From Clostridia bacterium (lineage in GTDB: Bacteria; Bacillota; Clostridia; Christensenellales; UBA1242): a DNA stretch of 64,000 nt. The stretch lies in the NCBI GenBank assembly GCA_900767835.1, contig CAAGAO010000013.1:3814-67813 (forward strand), read 5' to 3'. Both the position numbers and the translations under genes were made by a program. Each line of letters opens with the position of its first letter. Within the stretch, counting starts at the first letter, position 1. The notes under the pieces are model-generated. The model searched no databases, had not been told where the DNA came from, and saw only the letters and a list, made by a program, of their open reading frames with translations. Positions 24,304 through 34,115 of this stretch are shown in pieces.

Positions 24304-25197
24304 GTGAGAAAAATTTTTAGGTGCTTTAATATAATTTTTTTATTGGTTATCTTGTGTGGGACCATAATAGTTTTTAATGGTTGCAAAAAGCCAACTTTAC
24401 CATCAGGTGGAGAAGAGATAACAACAGAACAAAAAAAATTTAATACTCTTATGGAAAAAATAGATGAGTTGGAAAAATTATCCTTTCATTACAATAGTGA
24501 AAAATATATTGATAGAGTTTTTATATACATTAGAAGTGAAAAATATAATACACAAGAATGGAATTCTCTTGGTGGAGAATGTGATTATAATTTTGTAAAT
24601 TATGCTTTTCAAAATCAAACAAAAGATGTTGAATCTTTAAGAGAACTAAACTCTTTTACAATACCAAAAACCAAAGAGAGTGTTGATTTTGTGCATATGT
24701 TTGCTACTATAAATATCATCTATTCAAATTCAACTACAGCCAGTCACGATTTGTCAGGTTGGGGCGGAGATTTATATCAACTTGCTTCAAGTGTTAAAGA
24801 TTGTGGCAAAACAGGATATAAACTGTATGCATATGTAAAGTCAATTTTTAATAGCACACAAGGGGCTTTTAATGCTGAAGATGTTTGTGCTGATATTGAT
24901 GCGGTAAATTTTACTAATCTATTAAAAGCGGAAAATAAATCAATAAAAGACACTTTTTCGTCATATTATAAAAACCTATCAAGAGTTAGAGCAAAGAAAG
25001 ATTTTATACAAAATGTATTTGGTAATAATTATTCAAATATTGAAAAATTGCAAGAGGATATTTATTCTAAAGTAACAAAGAATAATTTGTTGACCTTTTG
25101 GGGAATGAAAAATAATTTTAATATAAAAGATTCTTATAATGCAGAAATATTGAAAACTTGTTGCAATGTATTTGCTGATTATTTGTTTGAAAATTAA
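24304..25197 (+). CDS. Predicted lipoprotein of unknown function
   Basis: A 297-residue protein with a GTG start. The N-terminus has Arg/Lys, a hydrophobic stretch (IIFLLVILCGTIIVF) and a lipobox-like FNGC ending at Cys27, followed by KKPTLPSGGEE, a typical flexible linker. The mature part is mostly helical with several Trp and Cys residues; no known domain is recognised. The signal peptide fixes the start, since the next ATG (about codon 51) would remove it. There is no SD before the GTG, and the promoter -10 ends eight bases upstream, so the mRNA may be leaderless. It lies in the surface-protein region. Confidence 0.7.
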   Translation: MRKIFRCFNIIFLLVILCGTIIVFNGCKKPTLPSGGEEITTEQKKFNTLMEKIDELEKLSFHYNSEKYIDRVFIYIRSEKYNTQEWNSLGGECDYNFVNYAFQNQTKDVESLRELNSFTIPKTKESVDFVHMFATINIIYSNSTTASHDLSGWGGDLYQLASSVKDCGKTGYKLYAYVKSIFNSTQGAFNAEDVCADIDAVNFTNLLKAENKSIKDTFSSYYKNLSRVRAKKDFIQNVFGNNYSNIEKLQEDIYSKVTKNNLLTFWGMKNNFNIKDSYNAEILKTCCNVFADYLFEN

Positions 25198-25384
25198 GGA
25201 AATATATTTTGTTTTTTTGATAAAAAACCGTTAATTTTTAAATATTTACTATAAAGTTAAAAAATGTTAAAAATATTTTATAAAAATGTATTTAGTTGAA
25301 ATAATAAAAAAATATTAAAAAATATTAAAAAATTATAGTAAATATTTTTTTAATGTGGTAAACTTTAATTATATGAGGAAAAGT

Positions 25385-28300
25385 ATGTTTAAAAAATTTT
25401 TAATTACTATAACTTTATCGCTTGCAATAATTGCAAGTTGTTTGGTGTGCCCTAAAAATATAAGTGCATATGCACAACAAGGCAATATTACATATGTCGC
25501 TTTTGGCGATAGTATTGCTGAAGGTTACGCAATTAATATGAAAACCAAAACCGACAGCGAGGAACTTATTGGGGGCTATCGAAAAACCTATGTTTCGGTC
25601 GATAATTGTTATGTAGATTTAATAAATAAAGAACTTTCTAAAACCTACAACACATCAACTTATAACTACGCCTATTCTGGCGATACTTGCCAAGATTTGA
25701 TTAATTACATAGGCGAGTTTTACGATTATGATAATAATGCGGTAAAAAATGGAGAAAAGGTAAGCGAGTCATATCCTGCTTTGACCAATGCTCAAATATA
25801 CAATAGTGTTAAAAATGCAAACATAATTACAATATGCATTGGTGCAAACAATGTTTTAGGTGGTGCATTTAAACTTATGAGTGGCTTTTTAGGCCTTACA
25901 ACTCCAGCAGTTACAAGAGCAGAAATGGAGGCACAACTTAAAATTCAAATTTTAGGAAGTGAAGAACAAAACATTAAAGGTTTAAAAGCCGAGTTTGCTG
26001 AACTTTTAAACATACTTGATAGATTAAACCCTAACGCATACATATATTTTACAAATGTGTATAATCCATACAAAGTACTAATAGGGGATAGTTCTTTATT
26101 AGATATGTTAAAAATCTTTAAACCAAACTTTACACAAGCAAACTTAAATATAATTTCGAAAGTTGCTGATATTGCAATTGGTGGCGGTGTCGACTCAGCT
26201 GGCGAAAAATTTACAGGTATTAATAATGTTATAAAAGAAGCAATAGATACTTATAATAACAATCACGCTGACGAAAAATTTAAATATGTACAAACAAAAG
26301 AGGCTTTTGATTTAAAATATTCGGCATCTAACAAATTAGAATATAACAAATATGTAAATACAAGACTAGAAGAATTAACTTTTAACAAGGTTAGTGAAGA
26401 CACAAATATTGATTTAAATGACCTTAATAAATCCGCTGAATATATTGGTTTTAATTACTTTGATCCACATCCAACATATGAAGGGCATAAACTAATTTTG
26501 CAAGCACATAAAAGTGTAGGCTTAAAAGCGTATGCCCCAGAGATTGTAGATTATGGTTTACAAACCAAAATCAATAATGCTGACATTTTGGAAAATTATA
26601 CTTTAAACAAAAATGATAGTTTATCTATCAATTCAGTTTGCAACAATACAGATTATGAATATACATATTCATATGTTATTAAAAATGCTCAAAATGAAGA
26701 AGTGAAAATATATTCAAATAATGCATTTATTATAAATTATACAGACTTGCCTTTCGCAAATAGTTATAAAATTTATGCAACTATTACGGCTCAAAAAGAT
26801 GGCGAAACATTTGTTGTTTGTCAAGATAAATTGATAACAGAATTTTTAGTTGCGGAGCCTCAAAAATATACAGTTAATTTTGTTACAAACTATGAAGCGG
26901 TTTTGAATAATCAAATAATATATGAAGATGAAGAAATTAACGAGCCTATTCTTGTAAGAGAAAATTACAATTTGATTGGCTGGTACACAGATGCGGAATT
27001 TAATATAAAATGGGATTTCAACAACAAAGTAACAGGCGATATGACCTTATATGCAAAATGGGGGAAATTAACATATTCAGTAAGATTTGAATACAATGGC
27101 GGTTTTGTCGAAGGGCAGACCTTTGGCGAAATTGAAGTGCTTAAAGGTAATAAAATTTCAAAACCGACACAAAACCAAACTCCAACAAAAAACAAATATG
27201 AGTTTTTAGGTTGGTTTGATAGTCTAGAATCAACTGATGCATTTGATTTCAATACGGTAATTACTGGAGATATGATTCTTTACGCAAAATGGGAAAAGGT
27301 TTATTTTGACATTATTTTCAATTACAATGGTGGTAAAGTTGGTAGTGATGAATATTTGCTTAGTGAAGGCAAAAAGGGTGATTTCATTTCTGAGCCAACT
27401 GGTACTAGTGTTCCAGTTTTAGAAGATTATGAATTAACTGGTTGGTATAAAGAAAGTACTTGCGAAAATAAATGGGATTTTTCAATCGATAAAATTACGA
27501 GAGAAACAACATTATATGCAGGTTGGAGAAGAAATGTTTTTTATGTTACTTTAAACTATAATGGTGCTGTGTTTAATGGTAATAGTCAAAGAGTTGTTAA
27601 AGTTAAAGAAAATACTAAAATGGAAGAACCTTTGGACGAGAAAGCGGATAATTATAAAAACTTCAATAAGTCTGGTTATATATTTGTTTATTGGTATTTA
27701 GATGACGAAAATGTTGCATTTACATTCCCAGCAGATATCACAGCAGATATTGAACTTAAAGCATGCTGGAAAGAAGCAATAACCATTGGGCTTAGAAATG
27801 ATAACGATAATGTATCATACTTGCTTTTAAAAGGCACAACTGTTGCCGAGTTTAAAAATATATATAAACCTAAAAAAACCGGCACAACATTCTTGGGTTG
27901 GTATAAAGACTCTGGGCTTAAATATGAACTTGTTGATAATGTTGTCCTTGAAAACAATCAAATAATTTTTGCTAAATGGGTGTCTTTAATTTGTCAAAAT
28001 AGAGATAAATTGGTTCAATCATTCTCGCCTATTACAAAATTAGTAAAATGGTATGTTGATGCTAAAGATGGAAGCAAACTTGTTTGGAAAGTCAATGGCG
28101 AAACAGCACTAGAAACAGAAGTCGTTGGGGATAATGGCTATACATATTCATATGCTCCAAAAGCCGTAGGAGATTATAAAATAGATTGTGAAGTTGACGG
28201 TGTTTTGATTAGTGGCGATACGGTGAGCATTTCATATAGCATACCAAAAGAAATTACTGTTACACTTTTGAAAGTTTCAGACAAAAAATTCTACTATATT

Positions 28301-28624
28301 GAAGTAGATAATAAGCAATACTATAATCCTGACAAGTTTGTTTGGTATAAAACAGAAGACTTATATAGTAATGATTTTAACGAAAAAATTGGGGAAGGTT
28401 TTGAACTAAACAACTATAAATTTAATTCCGATTGCAAGGTTTGTGTTAAATATCTAGAAAACAAAGATTCAACTGATGGCTTAGTTTCAAACATTATTAA
28501 TATTAGAGTTGATAACTATGTTGATGAAACTACCTTATTTGCAATTATTATAAGTGCAAGTGTTGTCGCTTTGATTGCTATTGGTGTAATTGTTAGTAGA
28601 ATAAAATATAAAAATTTCTTTTAA
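25385..28624 (+). CDS. Surface-anchored SGNH/GDSL hydrolase with InlB-type repeats
   Basis: About 1,079 residues. A signal peptide (MFKKFLITITLSLAIIASCL) is followed by an SGNH hydrolase domain of ~370 residues: block I VAFGDSIAEGY, Gly block SGDTCQDLI, block III TICIGANNVLGG and block V DPHPTYEGHKL. This is an esterase/lipase-type serine triad. Five Listeria-Bacteroides/InlB B-type repeats follow (nt ~26860-27980), each ending like GWYTDAEF...TLYAKW. A further beta region and one C-terminal membrane helix (FAIIISASVVALIAIGVIV) with a short basic tail complete the protein. The start at 25385 is chosen because GAGGAAAA precedes it; ATGs at 25355-25373 lie in the leader. It is likely an envelope-bound deacylase acting on glycans or lipids outside the cell. 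Confidence 0.88.
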   Translation: MFKKFLITITLSLAIIASCLVCPKNISAYAQQGNITYVAFGDSIAEGYAINMKTKTDSEELIGGYRKTYVSVDNCYVDLINKELSKTYNTSTYNYAYSGDTCQDLINYIGEFYDYDNNAVKNGEKVSESYPALTNAQIYNSVKNANIITICIGANNVLGGAFKLMSGFLGLTTPAVTRAEMEAQLKIQILGSEEQNIKGLKAEFAELLNILDRLNPNAYIYFTNVYNPYKVLIGDSSLLDMLKIFKPNFTQANLNIISKVADIAIGGGVDSAGEKFTGINNVIKEAIDTYNNNHADEKFKYVQTKEAFDLKYSASNKLEYNKYVNTRLEELTFNKVSEDTNIDLNDLNKSAEYIGFNYFDPHPTYEGHKLILQAHKSVGLKAYAPEIVDYGLQTKINNADILENYTLNKNDSLSINSVCNNTDYEYTYSYVIKNAQNEEVKIYSNNAFIINYTDLPFANSYKIYATITAQKDGETFVVCQDKLITEFLVAEPQKYTVNFVTNYEAVLNNQIIYEDEEINEPILVRENYNLIGWYTDAEFNIKWDFNNKVTGDMTLYAKWGKLTYSVRFEYNGGFVEGQTFGEIEVLKGNKISKPTQNQTPTKNKYEFLGWFDSLESTDAFDFNTVITGDMILYAKWEKVYFDIIFNYNGGKVGSDEYLLSEGKKGDFISEPTGTSVPVLEDYELTGWYKESTCENKWDFSIDKITRETTLYAGWRRNVFYVTLNYNGAVFNGNSQRVVKVKENTKMEEPLDEKADNYKNFNKSGYIFVYWYLDDENVAFTFPADITADIELKACWKEAITIGLRNDNDNVSYLLLKGTTVAEFKNIYKPKKTGTTFLGWYKDSGLKYELVDNVVLENNQIIFAKWVSLICQNRDKLVQSFSPITKLVKWYVDAKDGSKLVWKVNGETALETEVVGDNGYTYSYAPKAVGDYKIDCEVDGVLISGDTVSISYSIPKEITVTLLKVSDKKFYYIEVDNKQYYNPDKFVWYKTEDLYSNDFNEKIGEGFELNNYKFNSDCKVCVKYLENKDSTDGLVSNIINIRVDNYVDETTLFAIIISASVVALIAIGVIVSRIKYKNFF

Positions 28625-28731
28625 TTAATAATGTTGATAAGTAGCAGATTGTCTTTACTATAACTTGTTAAAATGATTATATAGGGATAATATTTATATA
28701 GTTTGTTATGTTTTGATAATATATTCAATTT

Positions 28732-28774
28732 AAACCTCAACCGTTTGGAGATTTCCGAACGGTTGAGGTTTTTG
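28732..28774 (+). terminator. Strong rho-independent terminator
   Basis: CCTCAACCGTT (28735-28745) pairs with AACGGTTGAGG (28758-28768), extended inward by TGG/CCG and followed by T5. In the gap 28625-29000 I see this and otherwise only AT-rich DNA before asd. Confidence 0.9.
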
Positions 28775-29000
28775 GTGGTATTTATGAGGTTTTGAAAATT
28801 TGTTTGTTAAGTAGAAAAGTGATTAATTATAAATAAATTAAAAGTTGACTAAATGTAAGAAAGTTTAAGTTTTGTGTTTAATGTTGTGTTTTAAATATAG
28901 ACAGAATGTTTTGGTGTTTAAAACAGTAAATGTTAAAATTAAATAATATTAACAAATATTAGCAAATATTCATATTACAAAATGAAAGAGGTATAAAAAT

Positions 29001-29969
29001 ATGAAAATTGCAATTATAGGTGCAACTGGGTTGGTTGGTAGAAAAGTTTTAGATTTATTATACGAAAAAGATATATGTACATATAAAGATTTGACCTTAT
29101 TTGCATCTAAGAAAAGTGCTGGAATGTGTTTAAAATACGGGAATGACAAGGTTATAGTTAAAGAGTTGAATTGTGAGAATATAGAAAAATATGATTATGC
29201 AATTTTTTGTGCTGGTGGGCGTGTGAGTAAGGAGTTTGTTAAATTCTTTATGAATAAATGCTCATATATTATTGATAATTCTTCTGCTTTTAGAAGGAAA
29301 AAGAATGTTCCTTTGGTTGTTCCAGAAATAAATTTTTGTGACATAGGAAATAAAAAACTAATTGCAAATCCTAACTGTTCCACTATTGGTGCAAGTTTGC
29401 CAATATTTGCCCTTTCAAAGAAATATGAAATAAAAAGAATTGTTGTGTCAACATATCAAGCGGTAAGCGGTGCTGGTAAAATGGCTATAGACGATTTACA
29501 AAACAATACAACAAACAAATTGAATTATCAAATAGCAAATAACCTTATTCCGCAAATAGACAGGGCTTTAAAAGATAGTTATACTTATGAGGAAGATAAA
29601 ATGCGTTATGAATTACAAAAAATTTTGCATAAAAAAATCAACATAACAACAACTTGCGTTAGAGTACCTATTATAAATTGTCATAGCGAATCTATAAATA
29701 TAGAGTTTAACAAAACTCCAAATTTAAAAACTGTAAAAAAACTATTAAACAATATGCCGGGAATAACTTTAGTTGATAATTTGGCTAAAAGTATATATCC
29801 AATGCCCAAATTAGCAAATAATAACGAAGATGTTTTGGTTGGTAGAGTAAGGAGAGATACTTCAAACCATAAAGCGATAAATTTATTCATATCTTTTGAT
29901 AATATTTTAAAAGGTGCCAGTTTAAATGCTGTGCAGATTTTGCAAAATTTGATAGCATTAAAAAAATAA
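29001..29969 (+). CDS. asd: Aspartate-semialdehyde dehydrogenase
   Basis: Makes aspartate semialdehyde from aspartyl phosphate with NADPH, the branch point to lysine/diaminopimelate, threonine and methionine. The 322 residues are near the family length. Motifs are IAIIGATGLVGRKVLDLL (NADP binding), FCAGGRVSKEF, DNSSAFR, VPEIN, the active-site NPNCSTIGASLP (Cys126), STYQAVSGAGK and TTCVRVPIINCHSESINIEF with the catalytic His. The SD is GAAAGAGGT. A weak 8-bp inverted repeat (28969-28976 with 28998-29005) brackets it. No dap genes are adjacent and no lysine riboswitch is seen upstream. Confidence 0.95.
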   Translation: MKIAIIGATGLVGRKVLDLLYEKDICTYKDLTLFASKKSAGMCLKYGNDKVIVKELNCENIEKYDYAIFCAGGRVSKEFVKFFMNKCSYIIDNSSAFRRKKNVPLVVPEINFCDIGNKKLIANPNCSTIGASLPIFALSKKYEIKRIVVSTYQAVSGAGKMAIDDLQNNTTNKLNYQIANNLIPQIDRALKDSYTYEEDKMRYELQKILHKKINITTTCVRVPIINCHSESINIEFNKTPNLKTVKKLLNNMPGITLVDNLAKSIYPMPKLANNNEDVLVGRVRRDTSNHKAINLFISFDNILKGASLNAVQILQNLIALKK

Positions 29970-30039
29970 GTTAAAAATACTTTGCAAAATATTTTTCATT
30001 GTGTTACAATCATTAAGATTTTATAAATGGGAGTATACA

Positions 30040-30543
30040 ATGATTAGAGTAAAAAACGAAATTACCGAAAAAGATATAAACGGCAATGTAAATTCGCAAT
30101 TAATTAAACCTATGGCTATAAGATTTTTAATTGGTTTAATTGTGTTGGCAGGTGGTGTTACGCTTGTTTGTTTAAATATTGTTAAATGGTTGGGCATTAT
30201 CCTTATAGTTTTGGGTGGACTATTTGATTTGCTTATAATTGTAATGTATTTTATTGTTAGGAATAGTGCAATAAAACAAAACAACTTTGGGGATAAAAAA
30301 ATTGAATATGAATATCGTTTTGACCCTCGTTTTTTTAGTGTTACAGTTTACATTAAAGGCAAAAAACAAGGATTAATGAATTTAAATTATCAAGACATTA
30401 AAAAATACAGAGAAACAAAAGATAAATTTTACATTTATTTAAATAATAATCAAACATTAATTGTCGCAAAAAATTTGCGTTATGCAGAAGGTTCGCCAGA
30501 GGCACTGCATAAAATCTTAAAAGATAGAGTCGGTAAAAAATAA
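30040..30543 (+). CDS. Two-helix membrane protein, YcxB-like C-terminal domain
   Basis: A 167-residue protein. Two adjacent membrane helices (MAIRFLIGLIVLAGGVTLVC and WLGIILIVLGGLFDLLIIVM) are followed by a ~100-residue cytoplasmic beta domain. It has the flow YEYRFDPRFFSVTVYIKGKK, LNYQDIKKYRETKDKFYIYL, then TLIVAKNLRYAEGS, which resembles the YcxB-like domain of small Firmicutes membrane proteins. The start at 30040 follows GGGAG; an in-frame start at 30001 lacks an SD. Function unknown. It lies 70 bases after asd and is closed by the terminator at 30560. Confidence 0.7.
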   Translation: MIRVKNEITEKDINGNVNSQLIKPMAIRFLIGLIVLAGGVTLVCLNIVKWLGIILIVLGGLFDLLIIVMYFIVRNSAIKQNNFGDKKIEYEYRFDPRFFSVTVYIKGKKQGLMNLNYQDIKKYRETKDKFYIYLNNNQTLIVAKNLRYAEGSPEALHKILKDRVGKK

Positions 30544-30559
30544 TAAAGAAATGTTTATT

Positions 30560-30596
30560 AAAAAATAGTCTAGTTTTTGCTAGGCTGTTTTTTTTG
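30560..30596 (+). terminator. Rho-independent terminator
   Basis: AATAGTCTAG (to 30573) pairs with CTAGGCTGTT (from 30580) with one G-T pair, followed by T8. The next ~125 bases (30600-30725) are almost pure A/T and resemble an UP-element-like promoter region. Confidence 0.75.
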
Positions 30597-30721
30597 TTTG
30601 TTTTAATTTCTAAGTATTTTAAATAATTTAAAATTAGTTAAATTTTTTAATAATTATTTAATTATTTTAAATTAAATTTTAATTAAATAAATAATTAATT
30701 TTATAAAAATATAAAAATAAG

Positions 30722-30750
30722 TTGTTAAATATATTATTTTGCGGTAAAAT
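30722..30750 (+). promoter_or_regulatory. Promoter of the lipoprotein gene
   Basis: TTGTTA (30722-30727), a 17-base spacer and TAAAAT (30745-30750), 26 bases before the ATG at 30777. It is preceded by ~120 bases of nearly pure A/T. Confidence 0.55.
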
Positions 30751-30776
30751 AAAGATAAAAGAATAAAGGAGTATTT

Positions 30777-31811
30777 ATGAAAAAATACAAAATTTGTTTT
30801 CTATTTTTACTTTGTGCAACTTTGCTTTTTGCTGGTTGTTCGGGAGATAAATTTTTAAAAACAAAAAATACAGATGTAGACTTGTCAACATTTTTTAATA
30901 ATTACACCTCAAGTTTAAAAGTTTTTGATGGTGTTGATAAATCTGAAGCTGTTTTGGTTAGTGAAGCGGAGAGAATAGCATACACAAATTATATCAATCC
31001 ATATATGGCGGTTTTGCCTGAAGAAAGATGTATAATCTCGGCTGTAGATTATTTTTGTGCAATAAATCAAGAGGGTGGAGAGTTGCGTATAGACACCAAA
31101 ACAAGAACAAAACTATATGAATACAACACAGTTTTTAAACAAGAGTTGGTTTTGCAGGCAAAAACTCAAACACTTGCCGAAAATGCATCACAAATTAAAG
31201 TTGTGATTTTAGTTGAAAGTACAAAAAATGATTCGCAAATAAATGTGTGGTTATTCTATAAAACTAAGACTCAAAACTACAATGTTGCAACTTTAATTGA
31301 GCAAAAAAATGACGCTCATTTTACTTGTGTTTTTACATTAAATAAATATATTAAGCAAACCAACGAATGTACTTTTACATATGCCAAAAATGGCGGAAAG
31401 GCAAGCAATGAAACAAAAGTTGCATTTAACGAATCTAAAGGTTGCGTGAATTATGAAATTAACACATCTTTAACAAATAGCGAAAAGGAAGTTGATTTTA
31501 AATTTAATAAGAGTTTATATAAATATTCTAATACAGCGGTTGGTGTAAGAGGGCTGGTTAGTTTTAACAATAGCAGTAAAACCGATAAATATATATACGA
31601 GCAATTATCAAAAGATTTTTACAATAGATTAAAACTTGGAACTGTTAAAGACGAGGCAAGCATTTTAAGTATGGAAACAATGAAGGAAGATGCACTTGCA
31701 AAATCAAACCAAAGTGACTCAGTCGGCTTTGAATTGACATATAATACACAACAAGAAAATGTAGACCAAGAGAATAAAATAACATACATAAAATATGGTA
31801 CTGGTAATTAA
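30777..31811 (+). CDS. Predicted lipoprotein of unknown function
   Basis: A 344-residue protein with a textbook lipoprotein signal: MKKYKICFLFLLCATLLFAG followed by Cys21 (lipobox LFAGC), then SGDKFLKTK. The mature part is beta-rich with many Asn, Thr and Lys. A Gln/Asp-rich tail follows. No named domain is recognised. It has an AAAGGAG SD and its own promoter. helD begins 98 bases downstream on the same strand, possibly as a read-through partner, since no terminator separates them. Confidence 0.8.
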   Translation: MKKYKICFLFLLCATLLFAGCSGDKFLKTKNTDVDLSTFFNNYTSSLKVFDGVDKSEAVLVSEAERIAYTNYINPYMAVLPEERCIISAVDYFCAINQEGGELRIDTKTRTKLYEYNTVFKQELVLQAKTQTLAENASQIKVVILVESTKNDSQINVWLFYKTKTQNYNVATLIEQKNDAHFTCVFTLNKYIKQTNECTFTYAKNGGKASNETKVAFNESKGCVNYEINTSLTNSEKEVDFKFNKSLYKYSNTAVGVRGLVSFNNSSKTDKYIYEQLSKDFYNRLKLGTVKDEASILSMETMKEDALAKSNQSDSVGFELTYNTQQENVDQENKITYIKYGTGN

Positions 31812-31909
31812 AATTTAAGAAAAAAATACAAAAACTAAGGCAAAATTTCATTTTTAGATGTAAAAACAAGCATTTTTTATGGAATTTTGTTTTTTAAAGA
31901 GAAGAATAA

Positions 31910-33892
31910 ATGGATAAGACACAATTAGATTTAGAAAATAAATATTTAAAAAAAGTATTAAAAGAACTTAAAAAGCAAAAAGATAAAACTATGTTACAAA
32001 TAGATGGATTAGAAAAGCAGAAAAAAGATTTGTCTAAACAATACTCTGAAGATTATTACACTATGGACGATGAGGAGGCTTTAACTGAAGGGGATAGGCT
32101 TGCTGAGTTTGATAACATAATTAACTTTGAGCAAAATAATTTAACGCGTTTATCAAGACAAGAATATTCGCCTTATTTTGGTAGAATTGATTTTAAACAA
32201 GGAAATAAAGAAGATATTTATTATATTGGCGTTCATAACTTGGTTCAAGATGGTGCCGATTTGCCACTTGTGTGTGATTGGCGCGCTCCAGTTTCGTCAT
32301 TATTTTATGACTACGAAACCGGTGATGCAAGTTTTAATGCTCCAGATGGAACTGTTAATGGGGAAATAACTTTAAAAAGACAATACGAAATTAAAAATGG
32401 TGAACTTTTGCATACTTTTGACAGTGCTTTAACCATAGGCGATGAAATATTAAAAGATGTTTTGTCTCAAAATACTACAAGCAAAATGAAAACAATAGTA
32501 AGCACAATTCAAAAAGAACAAAACAAGATAATTAGAGCAAATATGAATAGAAGTATGCTTGTCCAAGGTGTCGCTGGGTCGGGTAAAACATCAATTGCTC
32601 TTCATAGAATTGCATACCTTTTGTATCAAAATAAAAATACTCTAAAGGCGGAAGATGTCTTGATTTTATCACCAAATAAGTTGTTTTCTGAGTATATTTC
32701 CGAAGTTTTGCCAGAACTTGGCGAGGAAAACATATCTCAAATGTCGCTTTATAGGTTGGCTCAAGATGAATTAAAGTATTTGAATATTGATATAGAAAAA
32801 AGAGAGGATAACTTAGAAGAAGTGGTTAGGTCTAGAAGTAGACTGAACGAAGTTACATATAAAAACACCTATGAGTTTTATGAAAGTTTGGAAAAATTTT
32901 GTCACGATTTTTTTAATATGTCGTTTAAACCATACGATTTGAAATTTGGCACTTTAACCATAAAAGCGGAAGAAATGCAAAATTTGTATAGCAAAACATA
33001 TCAAAGTAAAACTCCAGCGGTTAGAGTTGAGTGGTTGGTTGATTACATTGTTGATAGACTTAACATAACCAAAAATGTTGATGAAATATCTAAAAAAATT
33101 AAAACCTTAATATATCCATTTTTTAAGCAAACAAATGTTGTAAACATCTATGCCGAATTTTTACAAAATATTGGATTAAAGTTTAGTTTAAATTCAAAAG
33201 ACCAAATAAGATATGACGATATAGGGGCAATCTTATACATATCAAATTATTTCTTTGGGCTTAACAAATATAAAGAAGTTAAATATCTAATTATTGACGA
33301 AATGCAAGATTATTCATTTGCAACCTATTCGGTAATTAATTCTATTTTTGATTGCAATAAAACAGTACTTGGAGATATTAATCAATGCTTGGAAAAAATT
33401 ATGTCAAAGCACGATTTAAAACTTCTAGAACAAATGTTAAATGCTGATTATATAGAACTTACTAAAGCATATAGAAGCACTTTTGAAATTACTAGTTTTG
33501 CAAACAAAATAAAAAATACTGGTTGTGAATGTTTTGATCGTCATGGAGAAAAACCTTTAATTATTGATAATAAAGACTATAACAAAGTTATAGGTAATAT
33601 TGTTAAAGAAAATTTGGACTATAATTCGATAGCCATTTTAACAAAAACTGCAAGCGAGGCAAAAGAGTTATACGAGCAGTTAAGTAGTGTGGAGGACTTG
33701 TCGTTAAATATAGACTATGATGAGCAAATTTCAAAAGTTTGCATTATGCCAACATATATGGCAAAAGGACTAGAATTTGATATGGTCATAATTCCAAATT
33801 ACAATAAAGAGAACTATTCAACAAGTTTAGATTTTAATATGCTTTATGTGTCTGTGACAAGAGCCTTGCATAAATTGTACTTGCTAAAATAG
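31910..33892 (+). CDS. helD: HelD-like superfamily 1 helicase (RNA polymerase recycling factor)
   Basis: HelD proteins are UvrD/Rep-like SF1 ATPases that pull stalled RNA polymerase off DNA. The 660 residues are shorter than B. subtilis HelD (~770). The N-terminal coiled-coil arm (DLENKYLKKVLKELKKQKDK) would reach the secondary channel. Next come the HelD-specific YIGVHNLVQDGADLPLVCDW and RAPVSSLFYDYETG. Walker A is VQGVAGSGKTSIALHRIAYL, Walker B LIIDEMQDYS, and later motifs are LGDINQC, LTKAYRST and LYVSVTRALHKLYLL. The N-terminal arm and full helicase core are intact, so the shorter length reflects smaller insertions. The ATG follows AAAGAGAAG. It ends with TAG. Confidence 0.88.
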   Translation: MDKTQLDLENKYLKKVLKELKKQKDKTMLQIDGLEKQKKDLSKQYSEDYYTMDDEEALTEGDRLAEFDNIINFEQNNLTRLSRQEYSPYFGRIDFKQGNKEDIYYIGVHNLVQDGADLPLVCDWRAPVSSLFYDYETGDASFNAPDGTVNGEITLKRQYEIKNGELLHTFDSALTIGDEILKDVLSQNTTSKMKTIVSTIQKEQNKIIRANMNRSMLVQGVAGSGKTSIALHRIAYLLYQNKNTLKAEDVLILSPNKLFSEYISEVLPELGEENISQMSLYRLAQDELKYLNIDIEKREDNLEEVVRSRSRLNEVTYKNTYEFYESLEKFCHDFFNMSFKPYDLKFGTLTIKAEEMQNLYSKTYQSKTPAVRVEWLVDYIVDRLNITKNVDEISKKIKTLIYPFFKQTNVVNIYAEFLQNIGLKFSLNSKDQIRYDDIGAILYISNYFFGLNKYKEVKYLIIDEMQDYSFATYSVINSIFDCNKTVLGDINQCLEKIMSKHDLKLLEQMLNADYIELTKAYRSTFEITSFANKIKNTGCECFDRHGEKPLIIDNKDYNKVIGNIVKENLDYNSIAILTKTASEAKELYEQLSSVEDLSLNIDYDEQISKVCIMPTYMAKGLEFDMVIIPNYNKENYSTSLDFNMLYVSVTRALHKLYLLK

Positions 33893-34115
33893 AGTATAAA
33901 TATATAATTAAAAAAATACTTTTGGGTGTGATGATTATTGCAAAATTTTTAATTGCTTTTATATAAAACACCAGTAAAACACTTATAATCAAAACATTAA
34001 GAGAAGTTTTGTCTTTTAGATAAGCAGGAGTAACACAAACCAAGAAAAGAGTTTTGTTTGTCGCCTTAATTTTTAATCACTTATAATCTATTTAGTTTTT
34101 TTACAATATTGTTTT

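Noticed and set aside
25198..25384. Tandem AAAAAATATT units before the SGNH gene
   Set aside because: About three copies in nearly pure A/T DNA; not distinguishable from low complexity.
28775..29000. Lysine riboswitch before asd
   Set aside because: The region lacks the conserved lysine-box stems; only a weak AT-rich inverted repeat is present.
33834..34043. Minus-strand open frame of 69 codons with hydrophobic stretches between helD and the 34116 gene
   Set aside because: It overlaps the end of helD, has no ribosome site, and its hydrophobicity is expected from AT-rich DNA. A plus-strand frame there with two stops is equally weak.
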